64,000 nt of DNA from Caldicoprobacter guelmensis. Lineage in GTDB: Bacteria; Bacillota; Clostridia; Caldicoprobacterales; Caldicoprobacteraceae. A program made the translations under genes and the position numbers. Under the pieces are notes generated by a model, which worked only from the letters and a program-made list of their open reading frames with translations, had not been told where the DNA came from and ran no database searches. Positions 1-7,083 of the stretch are shown here, piece after piece; positions within the stretch are counted from its first letter, which is position 1; each line of letters opens with the position of its first letter. The stretch spans positions 124,001-188,000 of the forward strand of contig NZ_JAFBDW010000002.1 in the NCBI RefSeq assembly GCF_016908415.1. Reading direction: 5' to 3'.

Positions 1-889
1 GACGTCCGGTACCTATAAATGTACCGATGGTATCAAAAGTATCAGCAAGGCTGAATGCGAATATGGTCATCAAAACTAATGGAATCTTAGAAGCATCTGC
101 AAACAAGGAGCCTATGCCTTCCGGTCCAAGAGCTGCGCCAAAGGTGGTGCCAAGCTGTGCGAATGCTGCGCCAAGCCCTGTGGTGGTTCCAGCCTTGGAT
201 ATGTCAACCACACCCATGGGTATACCGATAATGGTTGTTGCGATGATCCCGAGTAAGATGGCGCCTCTTACCTTGAACACGAGCAATACAAAGGTCAACA
301 CAATACCTATGATGGCCAGGATGACAGTCGGATTATTGAAGGTTACTAAGGCCGGTACAGTGCTGGAATCACTAATAACGGTACCGCCTTCTAGTACTAT
401 GTTATGGCCTGGGTCGGAGGTAAAGTTCAAAAGCCCGGCATTTTTGATGCCTATGTAGGCTATGAATATGCCTATTCCTCCGCCTATGGCGTTTTGCAGG
501 CTGACGGGAATTGACTTGATTATGGATTTACGGATTTTAGTCACGGTAATAAAGATGTTTATAAGGCCGCAGATGAAAACCATGGCCAGTGCCTGTTGCC
601 ATTTAAAACCTAAACCTAAACATACAGTATAAGTGAAGAAAGCGTTTAAGCCCATGCCAGGGGCTTGTGCGTAAGGCACGTTGGCAAAAAGACCCATGAC
701 AAGGGTGCCCACTACTGATGCGATGATTGTGGCCAGGAATACCGCTTCTCGTGGCATGCCTGTTTGTGAGAGGATGGCCGGATTGACAAAGATGATGTAG
801 GACATGGCAAAGAAAGTGGTAAGTCCGGCCAGAATTTCGGTTGATACCTTTGAGCCGTTTTCGCTGATTTTAAAGAATCTGTCCAGCAT
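1..889 (-). CDS. pbuG: NCS2/AzgA-type purine (adenine/guanine/hypoxanthine) permease, C-terminus off window
   Basis: The reading frame opens at an ATG at 889 and runs off the left edge after about 296 codons, so the C-terminal third is missing. The start has a strong AGGAGG site with a short spacer. The translation begins MLDRFFKISENGS and continues into an alternation of hydrophobic helices. It contains the family-typical stretches EILAGLTTFFAMSYIIFVNP, NVPYAQAPGMGLNAFF and, near the edge, SLADTFDTIGT. These are hallmarks of the AzgA/PbuG branch of the nucleobase:cation symporter-2 superfamily, which imports hypoxanthine, guanine or adenine by proton symport across the cytoplasmic membrane. 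Substrate choice cannot be read from sequence. No purine riboswitch of the usual consensus is visible upstream; the long leader instead carries an IS605-like tail (separate entry). Confidence 0.9.
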   Translation of the reverse strand, partial: MLDRFFKISENGSKVSTEILAGLTTFFAMSYIIFVNPAILSQTGMPREAVFLATIIASVVGTLVMGLFANVPYAQAPGMGLNAFFTYTVCLGLGFKWQQALAMVFICGLINIFITVTKIRKSIIKSIPVSLQNAIGGGIGIFIAYIGIKNAGLLNFTSDPGHNIVLEGGTVISDSSTVPALVTFNNPTVILAIIGIVLTFVLLVFKVRGAILLGIIATTIIGIPMGVVDISKAGTTTGLGAAFAQLGTTFGAALGPEGIGSLFADASKIPLVLMTIFAFSLADTFDTIGTFIGTGR

Positions 890-915
890 AAAAAACCTCC
901 TCTTCTTTAAAATTG

Positions 916-1062
916 TTAAACAAGTAAGCTACCGTCCACACTGAAAATGTGGAGGTTTCCTGTTTCATCGACCAGACTTACCACCGGTAAGGTATTTCCC
1001 GGCAGTAGATGTCTAATCTCCGCAGGCGCAATTTGTCTCCATCTTTTTTGTGGAAAATGGAG
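916..1062 (-). pseudogene. Remnant of an IS200/IS605 (IS1341-type) element: tnpB 3' tail with RNA-scaffold-like hairpin
   Basis: On the minus strand a short open frame ends ...VSLVDETGNLHIF-SVDGSLLV. Its DNA has the shape of right ends of TnpB-encoding IS605-family elements: GAAACAGGAAACCTCCAC, a TTTTCAG loop, the complementary GTGGA, then GGTAGCTTAC. In such elements the end of tnpB doubles as the 3' scaffold of the guide RNA. The upstream residues (QIAPAEIRHLL) also look like a TnpB C-terminal tail, but sequence further upstream does not, so only about 150 nt survive. CTTACC/GGTAAG and GTAAG/CTTAC hairpins in the same stretch are mutually exclusive. The family assignment rests on remembered end patterns. 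A leader element of the purine permease is the alternative. Confidence 0.5.
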
Positions 1063-1131
1063 ATGAATTGCATGTTTTATTAAGTAATATAAAAATAGGG
1101 CCAATGTACCATGTGAACATTTTATATTCAT

Positions 1132-1160
1132 ATAATACCGTATGTTCGTCAAAATTGCAA
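1132..1160 (-). promoter_or_regulatory. Predicted sigma-A promoter for the purine permease
   Basis: On the minus strand TTGCAA (1155-1160), a 17-nt spacer and TATTAT (1132-1137) make a good vegetative promoter. It would give a leader of about 235 nt before the permease start, passing through the IS605-like remnant. No experimental support. Confidence 0.5.
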
Positions 1161-1281
1161 ACGAAATTTAAAAAATTTTGCTTAATGATACGTTGAACAA
1201 CCACAAAATTTGGGTTTAAACCACAAAGCTGGAGTGATTAAAACCCTGCCTGAAAACAGCAATTGATACGGTTTTTGTGTA

Positions 1282-1311
1282 TTGACACCTTTATAATGAG
1301 TATAGTATTAT
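1282..1311 (+). promoter_or_regulatory. Predicted sigma-A promoter for the liv operon
   Basis: A perfect TTGACA at 1282-1287 is followed by an 18-nt spacer and TATTAT at 1306-1311, about 28 nt before the livJ start and its AAAGGGGGG ribosome-binding site. The leader is too short to hold a riboswitch or T-box. Confidence 0.65.
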
Positions 1312-1338
1312 TTATAAAAATGCAAAGGGGGGAAAAAG

Positions 1339-2493
1339 ATGAAAAAGTTCACAATTGCATCGATATTATTAATTTCTATATTGGTATTAACTGGCTGTTC
1401 TCAGGGGACGTCCACCGGTCAGGATGTCATTAAGATAGGCGTAAACTACGAATTATCAGGCGGCGTTGCTACTTATGGCCAGAGTTCTGTAGAAGGCATT
1501 GAACTGGCTGTGGAGCAAATCAACAATGCCGGTGGAATTAAAGGCAAGAAGATTCAGCTTGTTAAGTATGATAACAAGTCTGAGCCTTCAGAGGCCACAA
1601 CTTTAGCGACGAGATTGATGACTCAAGATAAGGTAGTGGCTGTGCTGGGGCCGGCTACGTCGGGGGCCTTTATGGCGACCATACCAGTGGCAAATCAGAA
1701 CAAGGTGCCGGTGATCTCAGGTTCGGCTACTGCCGATAACGTAACTGTAGATGACAAGGGCGTAAAAGAATATGCCTTCCGTATATGCTTTACCGATTCA
1801 CAGCAGGGCAGTGCGGCGGCAAAGTTTGCTCTGGATAACCTTTCTGCTAAAAAAGCCGTTATAATCATGGACAGCTCCAGCGATTATGCTAAAGGGCTTG
1901 CTGAGACGTTTACCTCCACATTTAAGGCTGGGGGTGGTACTGTAGTTGCTCGGGAAGCCTACATGTCAGGTGATACTGACTTCAACGCCGTTCTAACAAG
2001 CATAAAGGGTAAGGATTTTGATGTGATATTTATCCCAGGTTATTACAATGAGGCTGGACTGATCATCAAGCAGGCCCGAGCGCAGGGGATAGACGTTCCA
2101 ATAGTTGGAGCCGATGGTTTTGACTCGCCCAAGCTTGCTGAACTGGCAGGCGCTAATGCCCTCAATAAAGTCTATTTTACCAATCACTATTCATCGGTAG
2201 ATTCAAGCCCTGTGGTGGCCGAGTTTGTTAAGACCTTTAAAGCCAAATACAACAAAGAACCTGATGCGTTCAATGCTTTAGGGTATGACCTGGCAAAGTT
2301 TGTGGCTGATGCTTTAAACCGGGCGGAAAAGATAGACGGAGAATCGCTAAAGAAAGCGCTGGAGGCAACCAAGAATTTTGAAGGCGTGACCGGAACAATG
2401 AGTGTGGATAAAAATCATAATGTTGTGAAGGACATCATCGTCATCGAATTGAAGGATGGTAAGCAATTCAAGACATACAGAGTTACCAATTGA
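1339..2493 (+). CDS. livJ: Branched-chain amino-acid ABC transporter, substrate-binding lipoprotein
   Basis: This is a 384-residue protein with a lipoprotein signal peptide: charged MKK, a hydrophobic stretch, and lipobox LTGC with the lipidated Cys at residue 20. The mature part is a periplasmic-binding-protein type I fold of the Leu/Ile/Val group: IKIGVNYELSGGVATYGQ at the start, AVLGPATSGAFMA in the first lobe, then GADGFDSPKLAELAG and NALGYDLAKFVADAL in the second. It would be tethered outside the membrane and deliver ligand to LivHM. It is first in an operon with all permease and ATPase genes in order. A stem-loop directly after it probably lowers expression of the membrane genes relative to this binder. 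The ligand is inferred from the family; related binders take other amino acids or amides. Confidence 0.93.
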   Translation: MKKFTIASILLISILVLTGCSQGTSTGQDVIKIGVNYELSGGVATYGQSSVEGIELAVEQINNAGGIKGKKIQLVKYDNKSEPSEATTLATRLMTQDKVVAVLGPATSGAFMATIPVANQNKVPVISGSATADNVTVDDKGVKEYAFRICFTDSQQGSAAAKFALDNLSAKKAVIIMDSSSDYAKGLAETFTSTFKAGGGTVVAREAYMSGDTDFNAVLTSIKGKDFDVIFIPGYYNEAGLIIKQARAQGIDVPIVGADGFDSPKLAELAGANALNKVYFTNHYSSVDSSPVVAEFVKTFKAKYNKEPDAFNALGYDLAKFVADALNRAEKIDGESLKKALEATKNFEGVTGTMSVDKNHNVVKDIIVIELKDGKQFKTYRVTN

Positions 2494-2543
2494 AACCGGA
2501 TTGATGTAAAGTGATATTTTGGTGGATAAGGCTGGTATTGCGT

Positions 2544-2576
2544 ATAAGTGAGGGCGCTCATTGTGTCCTCACTTAT
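2544..2576 (+). terminator. Intercistronic stem-loop between livJ and livH
   Basis: ATAAGTGAGG (2544-2553) pairs perfectly with CCTCACTTAT (2567-2576) around a 13-nt loop. No run of T follows, so it reads as a partial terminator or mRNA 3'-end stabiliser rather than a full stop. It sits in a 260-nt gap inside an otherwise tightly packed operon. Confidence 0.6.
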
Positions 2577-2753
2577 ATGCATTTAAATAGAGAAAAATTA
2601 CGTTTTGTTTGAGCTGGTATAAAGGATGCGGGCATATGAAGATGTATATAACGGCATAGTAGTTGAGGTATCAGAAGTTTAGTGAATTTTGTGCATATTG
2701 GTTTCTGTTTAAAGTTAAAAAAGTGAAACATGTGCAGAAAGAAGGGAGAGTAG

Positions 2754-3638
2754 GTGGAACAGCTGCTACAGCAAATCATCAATGGCATATCGTTGGGTAG
2801 CATTTACGCCCTTATAGCCCTGGGATACACGATGGTATATGGAATTATAAAGCTGATTAACTTTGCGCACTGCGATATATATATGATAGGTGCATATGTG
2901 GGGTATGTATGCATGGCCAAGCTGGGATTGGGCTTTGTACCTTCTTTGTTTGCTTCGATGCTAGTATGTACACTGTTGGGCGTTGTCATTGAAAAGATTG
3001 CTTACAAGCCTTTGCGAAACGCCACAAGAATCGCTGCGCTTATAACGGCCATAGGTGTCTCGCTGTTTTTGGAGTATACCACAATGTTTTTTGCCACCCC
3101 CAACGTGAGGACTTACCCTCCCATGACCGGATTTATGACAAGGACGTTCAAATTTGGAGGTATTGTAATCTCATCTCAACAAATTTTAATTGTACTTATA
3201 ACGGTTATTTTGATGGTACTGTTGCAGCTTATCGTCAAGAAAACAAGGATTGGCAAAGCGATGCGTGCTGTTTCGTTGGATAAAGACGCTGCTGAGCTTA
3301 TGGGGATTAATGTGGATTCCACCATTTCCTTTACATTTGCGTTAGGGTCGGCCCTTGCAGGGGCAGCGGGGATTTTGGTTGGCGTATACTATAACTCCAT
3401 CAATCCATTGATGGGCGTTTTACCAGGCCTTAAGGCTTTTGTTGCTGCCGTCTTTGGAGGCATTGGAATCATCCCTGGAGCCATGCTGGGGGGATATGTG
3501 ATAGGTTTTATAGAGGTTATGGTGTCGGGCTTAGGTTACTCCATGTACAGGGATGCTGTGGTATTTGCAATATTGATATTGATTCTCATTGTAAGGCCGG
3601 CAGGACTGCTTGGTAAAAATACTGGAGAGAAGGTGTAG
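2754..3638 (+). CDS. livH: Branched-chain amino-acid ABC transporter permease LivH
   Basis: This 294-residue, very hydrophobic protein starts at GTG, 8-10 nt after an AAGGGAG site. It begins QQIINGISLGSIYALIALGY, the LivH signature opening, and has GIIKLINFAHCDIYMIGAYVG, where LivH proteins carry the conserved NFAHG-like segment (here NFAHC). The cytoplasmic coupling region MRAVSLDKDAAELMGINVD is the EAA-like loop that contacts the ATPases. About eight membrane helices are expected. It forms the translocation path together with LivM, whose gene starts 6 nt downstream. The length is normal for the family and nothing is truncated. Confidence 0.93.
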   Translation: MEQLLQQIINGISLGSIYALIALGYTMVYGIIKLINFAHCDIYMIGAYVGYVCMAKLGLGFVPSLFASMLVCTLLGVVIEKIAYKPLRNATRIAALITAIGVSLFLEYTTMFFATPNVRTYPPMTGFMTRTFKFGGIVISSQQILIVLITVILMVLLQLIVKKTRIGKAMRAVSLDKDAAELMGINVDSTISFTFALGSALAGAAGILVGVYYNSINPLMGVLPGLKAFVAAVFGGIGIIPGAMLGGYVIGFIEVMVSGLGYSMYRDAVVFAILILILIVRPAGLLGKNTGEKV

Positions 3639-3644
3639 CAGAAA

Positions 3645-4616
3645 ATGAAGAGGTTGCTAAATGTTAGACCTGTAAAAGGATTAATTTTGCTTATTTTCAC
3701 CTATATAATAATACAGCTGCTTATTTCTGTTAACCTTATAAACGATTACTTGCAGGCTACCCTTACCACCATTTGTATAAATATCATACTTGCAGTGAGC
3801 CTTAACCTCGTAACAGGGGTTACCGGCCAGTTTTCTCTAGGCCATGCCGGTTTTATGTCCATTGGTGCCTACACTTGTGCTCTGCTTTTGCTCAAAAGTC
3901 CTACTGTACCTACTTTTTTGCTTGGTACCTTGCTGGGGGCTTTGCTGGCAAGCCTGGTGGGCTTTCTGGTTGGGTTACCCACATTGAGGCTTAGGGGAGA
4001 CTATCTGGCCATTGCCACGTTGGGCATGGCGGAAATCATTAAAATCATTTTTATCAACCTGGACGAGGTTACCAATGGTCCTCGAGGTTTAAGCGGTATA
4101 CCTAGGTTTGTTAACTGGACGTGGTTATTCATATTTACAGTCGGGATTGTATTGCTAATAAGAAATTTTTTGAGGTCTTCTCATGGGAGGGCTTGCATAG
4201 CCATACGGGAAGATGAGATTGCGGCAGAGACTATGGGAATCAATACCACATGGTACAAGGTCTTGGCTTTTGTTATAGGCGCCTTTTGCGCTGGTATAGC
4301 AGGAGCGCTGTATGCCTCATATTTTTATTTTATAAAACCCGATCTGTTTGGATTTTTGAGGTCTGTGGACATTCTGGTTATGGTGGTGCTTGGAGGGTTG
4401 GGGAGCATATCAGGCTCTATACTGGCGGCAATTTTGCTGGCTATAATATCTACTCTGCTTCAGTCATTTGCAGAGGTCCGTATGATACTGTATGCATTGA
4501 GTTTAATTGTAATAATGATATTCCGTCCTCAGGGATTGATGGGAACAAGGGAGGCTTCACTTTCTGTATTCACCAGGCTAGGCAGGCTGTTTGCGGTTGA
4601 GAAGGGGGAAAAATAG
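3645..4616 (+). CDS. livM: Branched-chain amino-acid ABC transporter permease LivM
   Basis: The protein has 323 residues with multiple hydrophobic helices and the LivM signature SLNLVTGVTGQFSLGHAGFMSIGAY near residue 60. The coupling loop CIAIREDEIAAETMGINTTWYK follows, then the GGLGSISGSILAAI segment. It is the second membrane subunit and pairs with LivH in the cytoplasmic membrane. The gene begins 6 nt after livH and ends 3 nt before livG, so translation is probably coupled. The product is of normal length with no sign of damage. Confidence 0.93.
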   Translation: MKRLLNVRPVKGLILLIFTYIIIQLLISVNLINDYLQATLTTICINIILAVSLNLVTGVTGQFSLGHAGFMSIGAYTCALLLLKSPTVPTFLLGTLLGALLASLVGFLVGLPTLRLRGDYLAIATLGMAEIIKIIFINLDEVTNGPRGLSGIPRFVNWTWLFIFTVGIVLLIRNFLRSSHGRACIAIREDEIAAETMGINTTWYKVLAFVIGAFCAGIAGALYASYFYFIKPDLFGFLRSVDILVMVVLGGLGSISGSILAAILLAIISTLLQSFAEVRMILYALSLIVIMIFRPQGLMGTREASLSVFTRLGRLFAVEKGEK

Positions 4617-4619
4617 ATT

Positions 4620-5405
4620 ATGCCGTTGCTTAAGGTCAATAAGCTTACAAAATCGTTTGGCGGTTTGACGGCCGTTTTAAATGTAAATATAGAGCTTAAG
4701 CAGGGAGAACTGGTGGGATTAATTGGTCCCAACGGTGCGGGCAAGACCACCGTCTTCAACCTGTTGACTGGCGTGTATGTCCCTACGAGTGGCAGTATTG
4801 TGTTGAATAAGGATGGTGTAGAACAAAAACTTCAAGGCCTTAAACCGCATAGGATATGTAAGGCAGGTGTAGCAAGGACCTTTCAAAATATACGCCTGTT
4901 TAAAGATTTGACGGTATTTGATAACGTGCGCATTGCAATGCATAAGGACGTGCGATACGGGCTGCTGTCCAGCTTTTTACACCTGCCGTCGTATCACAGG
5001 GAAGAAAAGCGGATCAGCGAGGCTACAATGGAACTGCTCCGGATTTTCAAATTAGACGACAAAAAGGATGAATATGCAAAAAATCTTCCATATGGGGAAC
5101 AGCGCCGTCTTGAGATCGCTAGAGCATTGGCTACCAATCCCAGCCTTTTGCTGCTTGATGAACCGGCTGCGGGGATGAATCCTGCTGAGACGGCCCAGCT
5201 TACCGAATTGATAAAGTGGATCAGGGAAAGGTTCAATTTAACCATTCTTTTGATTGAACATGACATGTCTTTGGTTATGAAGATATGTGAACGCATCTAT
5301 GTACTTGATTACGGAATATTGATTGCAGAAGGTACTCCGGATGAAATCAGGTCAAACAAGAGGGTCATAGAGGCGTATTTAGGAGAGGATGTTGGCGATG
5401 CTTGA
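4620..5405 (+). CDS. livG: Branched-chain amino-acid ABC transporter ATP-binding protein LivG
   Basis: The 261-residue ATPase has Walker A GPNGAGKTT near residue 37, the Q-loop region ARTFQNIRLFKDLTV, a signature-like YGEQRRLEIARAL and Walker B LLLLDEPAAGMN followed by the switch histidine in LLIEHDMSLVM. FGGL...G-V and ARTFQNIRLF are typical of LivG rather than LivF. The C-terminal end IAEGTPDEIRSN..VIEAYLGE is the LivG tail. It is cytoplasmic, heterodimerises with LivF and powers the LivHM channel. Its end overlaps the start of livF. Confidence 0.94.
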   Translation: MPLLKVNKLTKSFGGLTAVLNVNIELKQGELVGLIGPNGAGKTTVFNLLTGVYVPTSGSIVLNKDGVEQKLQGLKPHRICKAGVARTFQNIRLFKDLTVFDNVRIAMHKDVRYGLLSSFLHLPSYHREEKRISEATMELLRIFKLDDKKDEYAKNLPYGEQRRLEIARALATNPSLLLLDEPAAGMNPAETAQLTELIKWIRERFNLTILLIEHDMSLVMKICERIYVLDYGILIAEGTPDEIRSNKRVIEAYLGEDVGDA

Positions 5406-6102
5406 GGTAAGAAATCTTAACGTCCATTTTGGGGTAATACACGCATTAAAAGGAATCTCTTTGGTGGTCAACGATGGTGAGATTGTAACTTTGATAGGTG
5501 CTAATGGTGCGGGGAAGACTACGACATTGCGTACAATATCGGGGTTAAAAAAACCCACCGATGGCGAGATTATACTGAATGGCAGAGATATAACCAATGC
5601 GTCTGTCCAAGAGAGGGTCAAGATGGGAATTTCCCATGTACCCGAGGGGCGACGCGTCTTTTCCAATATGACAGTTCTGGAAAACCTTGAGCTAGGGGCT
5701 TATCTTCGAAAAGACAAGGAAGGGATTGCAAAAGACTTGAAGAAAGTCTTTGACCTCTTTCCTGTGCTGGCTGACAGACGAAAACAGCTGGCCGGTACCT
5801 TGTCAGGTGGAGAACAGCAAATGCTTGCGATTGGCCGAGCACTCATGAGCAGGCCTAAAATTTTATTATTGGATGAACCTTCTATGGGCCTTGCGCCCTT
5901 GTTGGTTCAGGAGATTTTTAATATAATAAAAGACGTAAACAGTAGTGGGACGACGGTGTTGCTGGTAGAGCAAAACGCAAGGATGGCACTACAAATCGCT
6001 CATCGTGCTTATGTTATAGAGACGGGTAGAATCGTGCTTTCAGGTACAGGTGCTGAACTTATGGAGAGCGAAGAGATTAAAAAAGCCTATTTGGGGGGTT
6101 AA
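5398..6102 (+). CDS. livF: Branched-chain amino-acid ABC transporter ATP-binding protein LivF
   Basis: The ATPase has Walker A GANGAGKTT, ABC signature LSGGEQQMLAIGRAL, Walker B ILLLDEPSMGLAP and the LivF-typical HVPEGRRVFSNMTVLENL. I place the start at the ATG at 5398 (MLEVRNLNVHFG), because AGGAGAGG lies 9 nt upstream; the in-frame ATG at 5389 directly abuts that site. This gives 234 residues, the usual LivF length, and an 8-nt overlap with livG. It is the second cytoplasmic ATPase of the transporter. Confidence 0.94.
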   Translation: MLEVRNLNVHFGVIHALKGISLVVNDGEIVTLIGANGAGKTTTLRTISGLKKPTDGEIILNGRDITNASVQERVKMGISHVPEGRRVFSNMTVLENLELGAYLRKDKEGIAKDLKKVFDLFPVLADRRKQLAGTLSGGEQQMLAIGRALMSRPKILLLDEPSMGLAPLLVQEIFNIIKDVNSSGTTVLLVEQNARMALQIAHRAYVIETGRIVLSGTGAELMESEEIKKAYLGG

Positions 6103-6106
6103 TGAT

Positions 6107-6748
6107 ATGTTTGTTAAAAACAGGATGACCACCAACCCGTTTACCATTTCGCCTGAGCAAACCATTCCAGATGCCCAGGAGATTATGATGAAACATGGTA
6201 TAAGGCGTTTGCCGGTGGTTAAAGACGGTAAGCTGGTGGGTGTGGTCACAAAGGAAGATATCGAACGGTATTCGCCTTCCAAGGCAACCAGCCTCAGTAT
6301 GGGTGAGATTACCTATTTGCTATCTAAAACCAAAATCAAGCAAATCATGACCAAGGATCCTGTTACCATATCCCCCAATGCGCTACTTGAAGAGGCAGCC
6401 ACGCTTATGCGGGACCAAAAAGTAGGGTTTTTGCCGGTGGTGGAGGGCGACAAGCTGGTAGGTATCATAACCGAGAGCGATATCTTTGACGCTTTCATTG
6501 AGCTGTTGGGCTTCCGTGAGCGGGGGACGCGGCTTACCATTGAAGCATCTGATGAGCCAGGTATTTTAGCCAGGTTGACCGGCATCTTTGCGCAGTATGG
6601 CGCAAACATCACGCGTGTGGCGGTTTACCGAGGTGCCGATGGCACCAGCAGCGTTGTGGTGGGCATAAACTCTTTTAACACGGAGAATATAGAAAAAACG
6701 CTGGAGGAAAATGGTTTTAGGATATTGTATAAGCTGCAAAACAAGTGA
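6107..6748 (+). CDS. CBS-domain pair plus ACT domain protein (AcuB-like)
   Basis: The start is the ATG at 6107 (MFVKNRMTTNPFTI), 4 nt after the livF stop, with the GGGGGG at the livF end as ribosome-binding site. The 213-residue product has two CBS motifs. The first is around MTTNPFTISPEQTI..RRLPVVKDGKLVGVVTKEDI; the second begins MTKDPVTISPNALLEEAA and ends with GFLPVVEG and GIITESDIF. An ACT domain (DEPGILARLTGIFAQYGANI) occupies roughly residues 145-213. CBS pairs usually bind adenine nucleotides and ACT domains usually bind amino acids, so this looks like a soluble sensor. Its position as last gene of the liv operon suggests it responds to branched-chain amino acids or to cell energy; that is inference. 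Confidence 0.85.
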   Translation: MFVKNRMTTNPFTISPEQTIPDAQEIMMKHGIRRLPVVKDGKLVGVVTKEDIERYSPSKATSLSMGEITYLLSKTKIKQIMTKDPVTISPNALLEEAATLMRDQKVGFLPVVEGDKLVGIITESDIFDAFIELLGFRERGTRLTIEASDEPGILARLTGIFAQYGANITRVAVYRGADGTSSVVVGINSFNTENIEKTLEENGFRILYKLQNK

Positions 6749-6781
6749 AGACCTTGAGTATTGCTGAATGTTGGTTGAGAG

Positions 6782-6815
6782 GCTTTCCTGCTATGGTTTA
6801 GCAGGAAAGCTTTTT
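6782..6815 (+). terminator. Rho-independent terminator of the liv operon
   Basis: A 12-bp perfect stem (GCTTTCCTGCTA with TAGCAGGAAAGC) and a 5-nt loop are followed immediately by TTTTT, 34 nt after the last stop codon. Confidence 0.9.
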
Positions 6816-6875
6816 GGAGTTGAAAAATGTGGCTATAATGGAGATGAAGCTTTATGCTAAAGGATGATTTGCTGT

Positions 6876-6902
6876 CTGCCTGAAAGGCAGTTTATTTTTT
6901 TT
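6876..6902 (+). terminator. Second rho-independent terminator
   Basis: CTGCCT-GAA-AGGCAG is followed by TTTATTTTTTTT, about 60 nt beyond the first terminator. A tandem stop insulates the next gene. Confidence 0.75.
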
Positions 6903-6944
6903 GAGCGATAAGAATAACTTATACTTGTAATAATTTTTAATTAA

Positions 6945-6974
6945 TTGGATTTAGAGCCATCAGTAGTATATAAT
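6945..6974 (+). promoter_or_regulatory. Predicted promoter of the CofE-like gene
   Basis: TTGGAT (6945-6950), an 18-nt spacer and a perfect TATAAT (6969-6974). The leader to the start codon is about 105 nt and shows no clear structured element. Confidence 0.5.
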
Positions 6975-7083
6975 AAAACTAAATGTTTTCATTGAATTTC
7001 TTTTATTTATACGGCTTTAATTTTTTGAGAAGAGGCAGTAATAAGCTGGACATGAAGAGTTGACAAAATGGGAGGTATGACGG

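Noticed and set aside
27..458. 143-codon plus-strand frame
   Set aside because: It lies antisense inside the purine permease, whose minus-strand translation matches the AzgA/PbuG family; no ribosome-binding site.
890..1160. Purine riboswitch upstream of the permease
   Set aside because: The conserved purine-riboswitch core and P1 sequences are not found in the leader; the visible structure fits an IS605-type end better.
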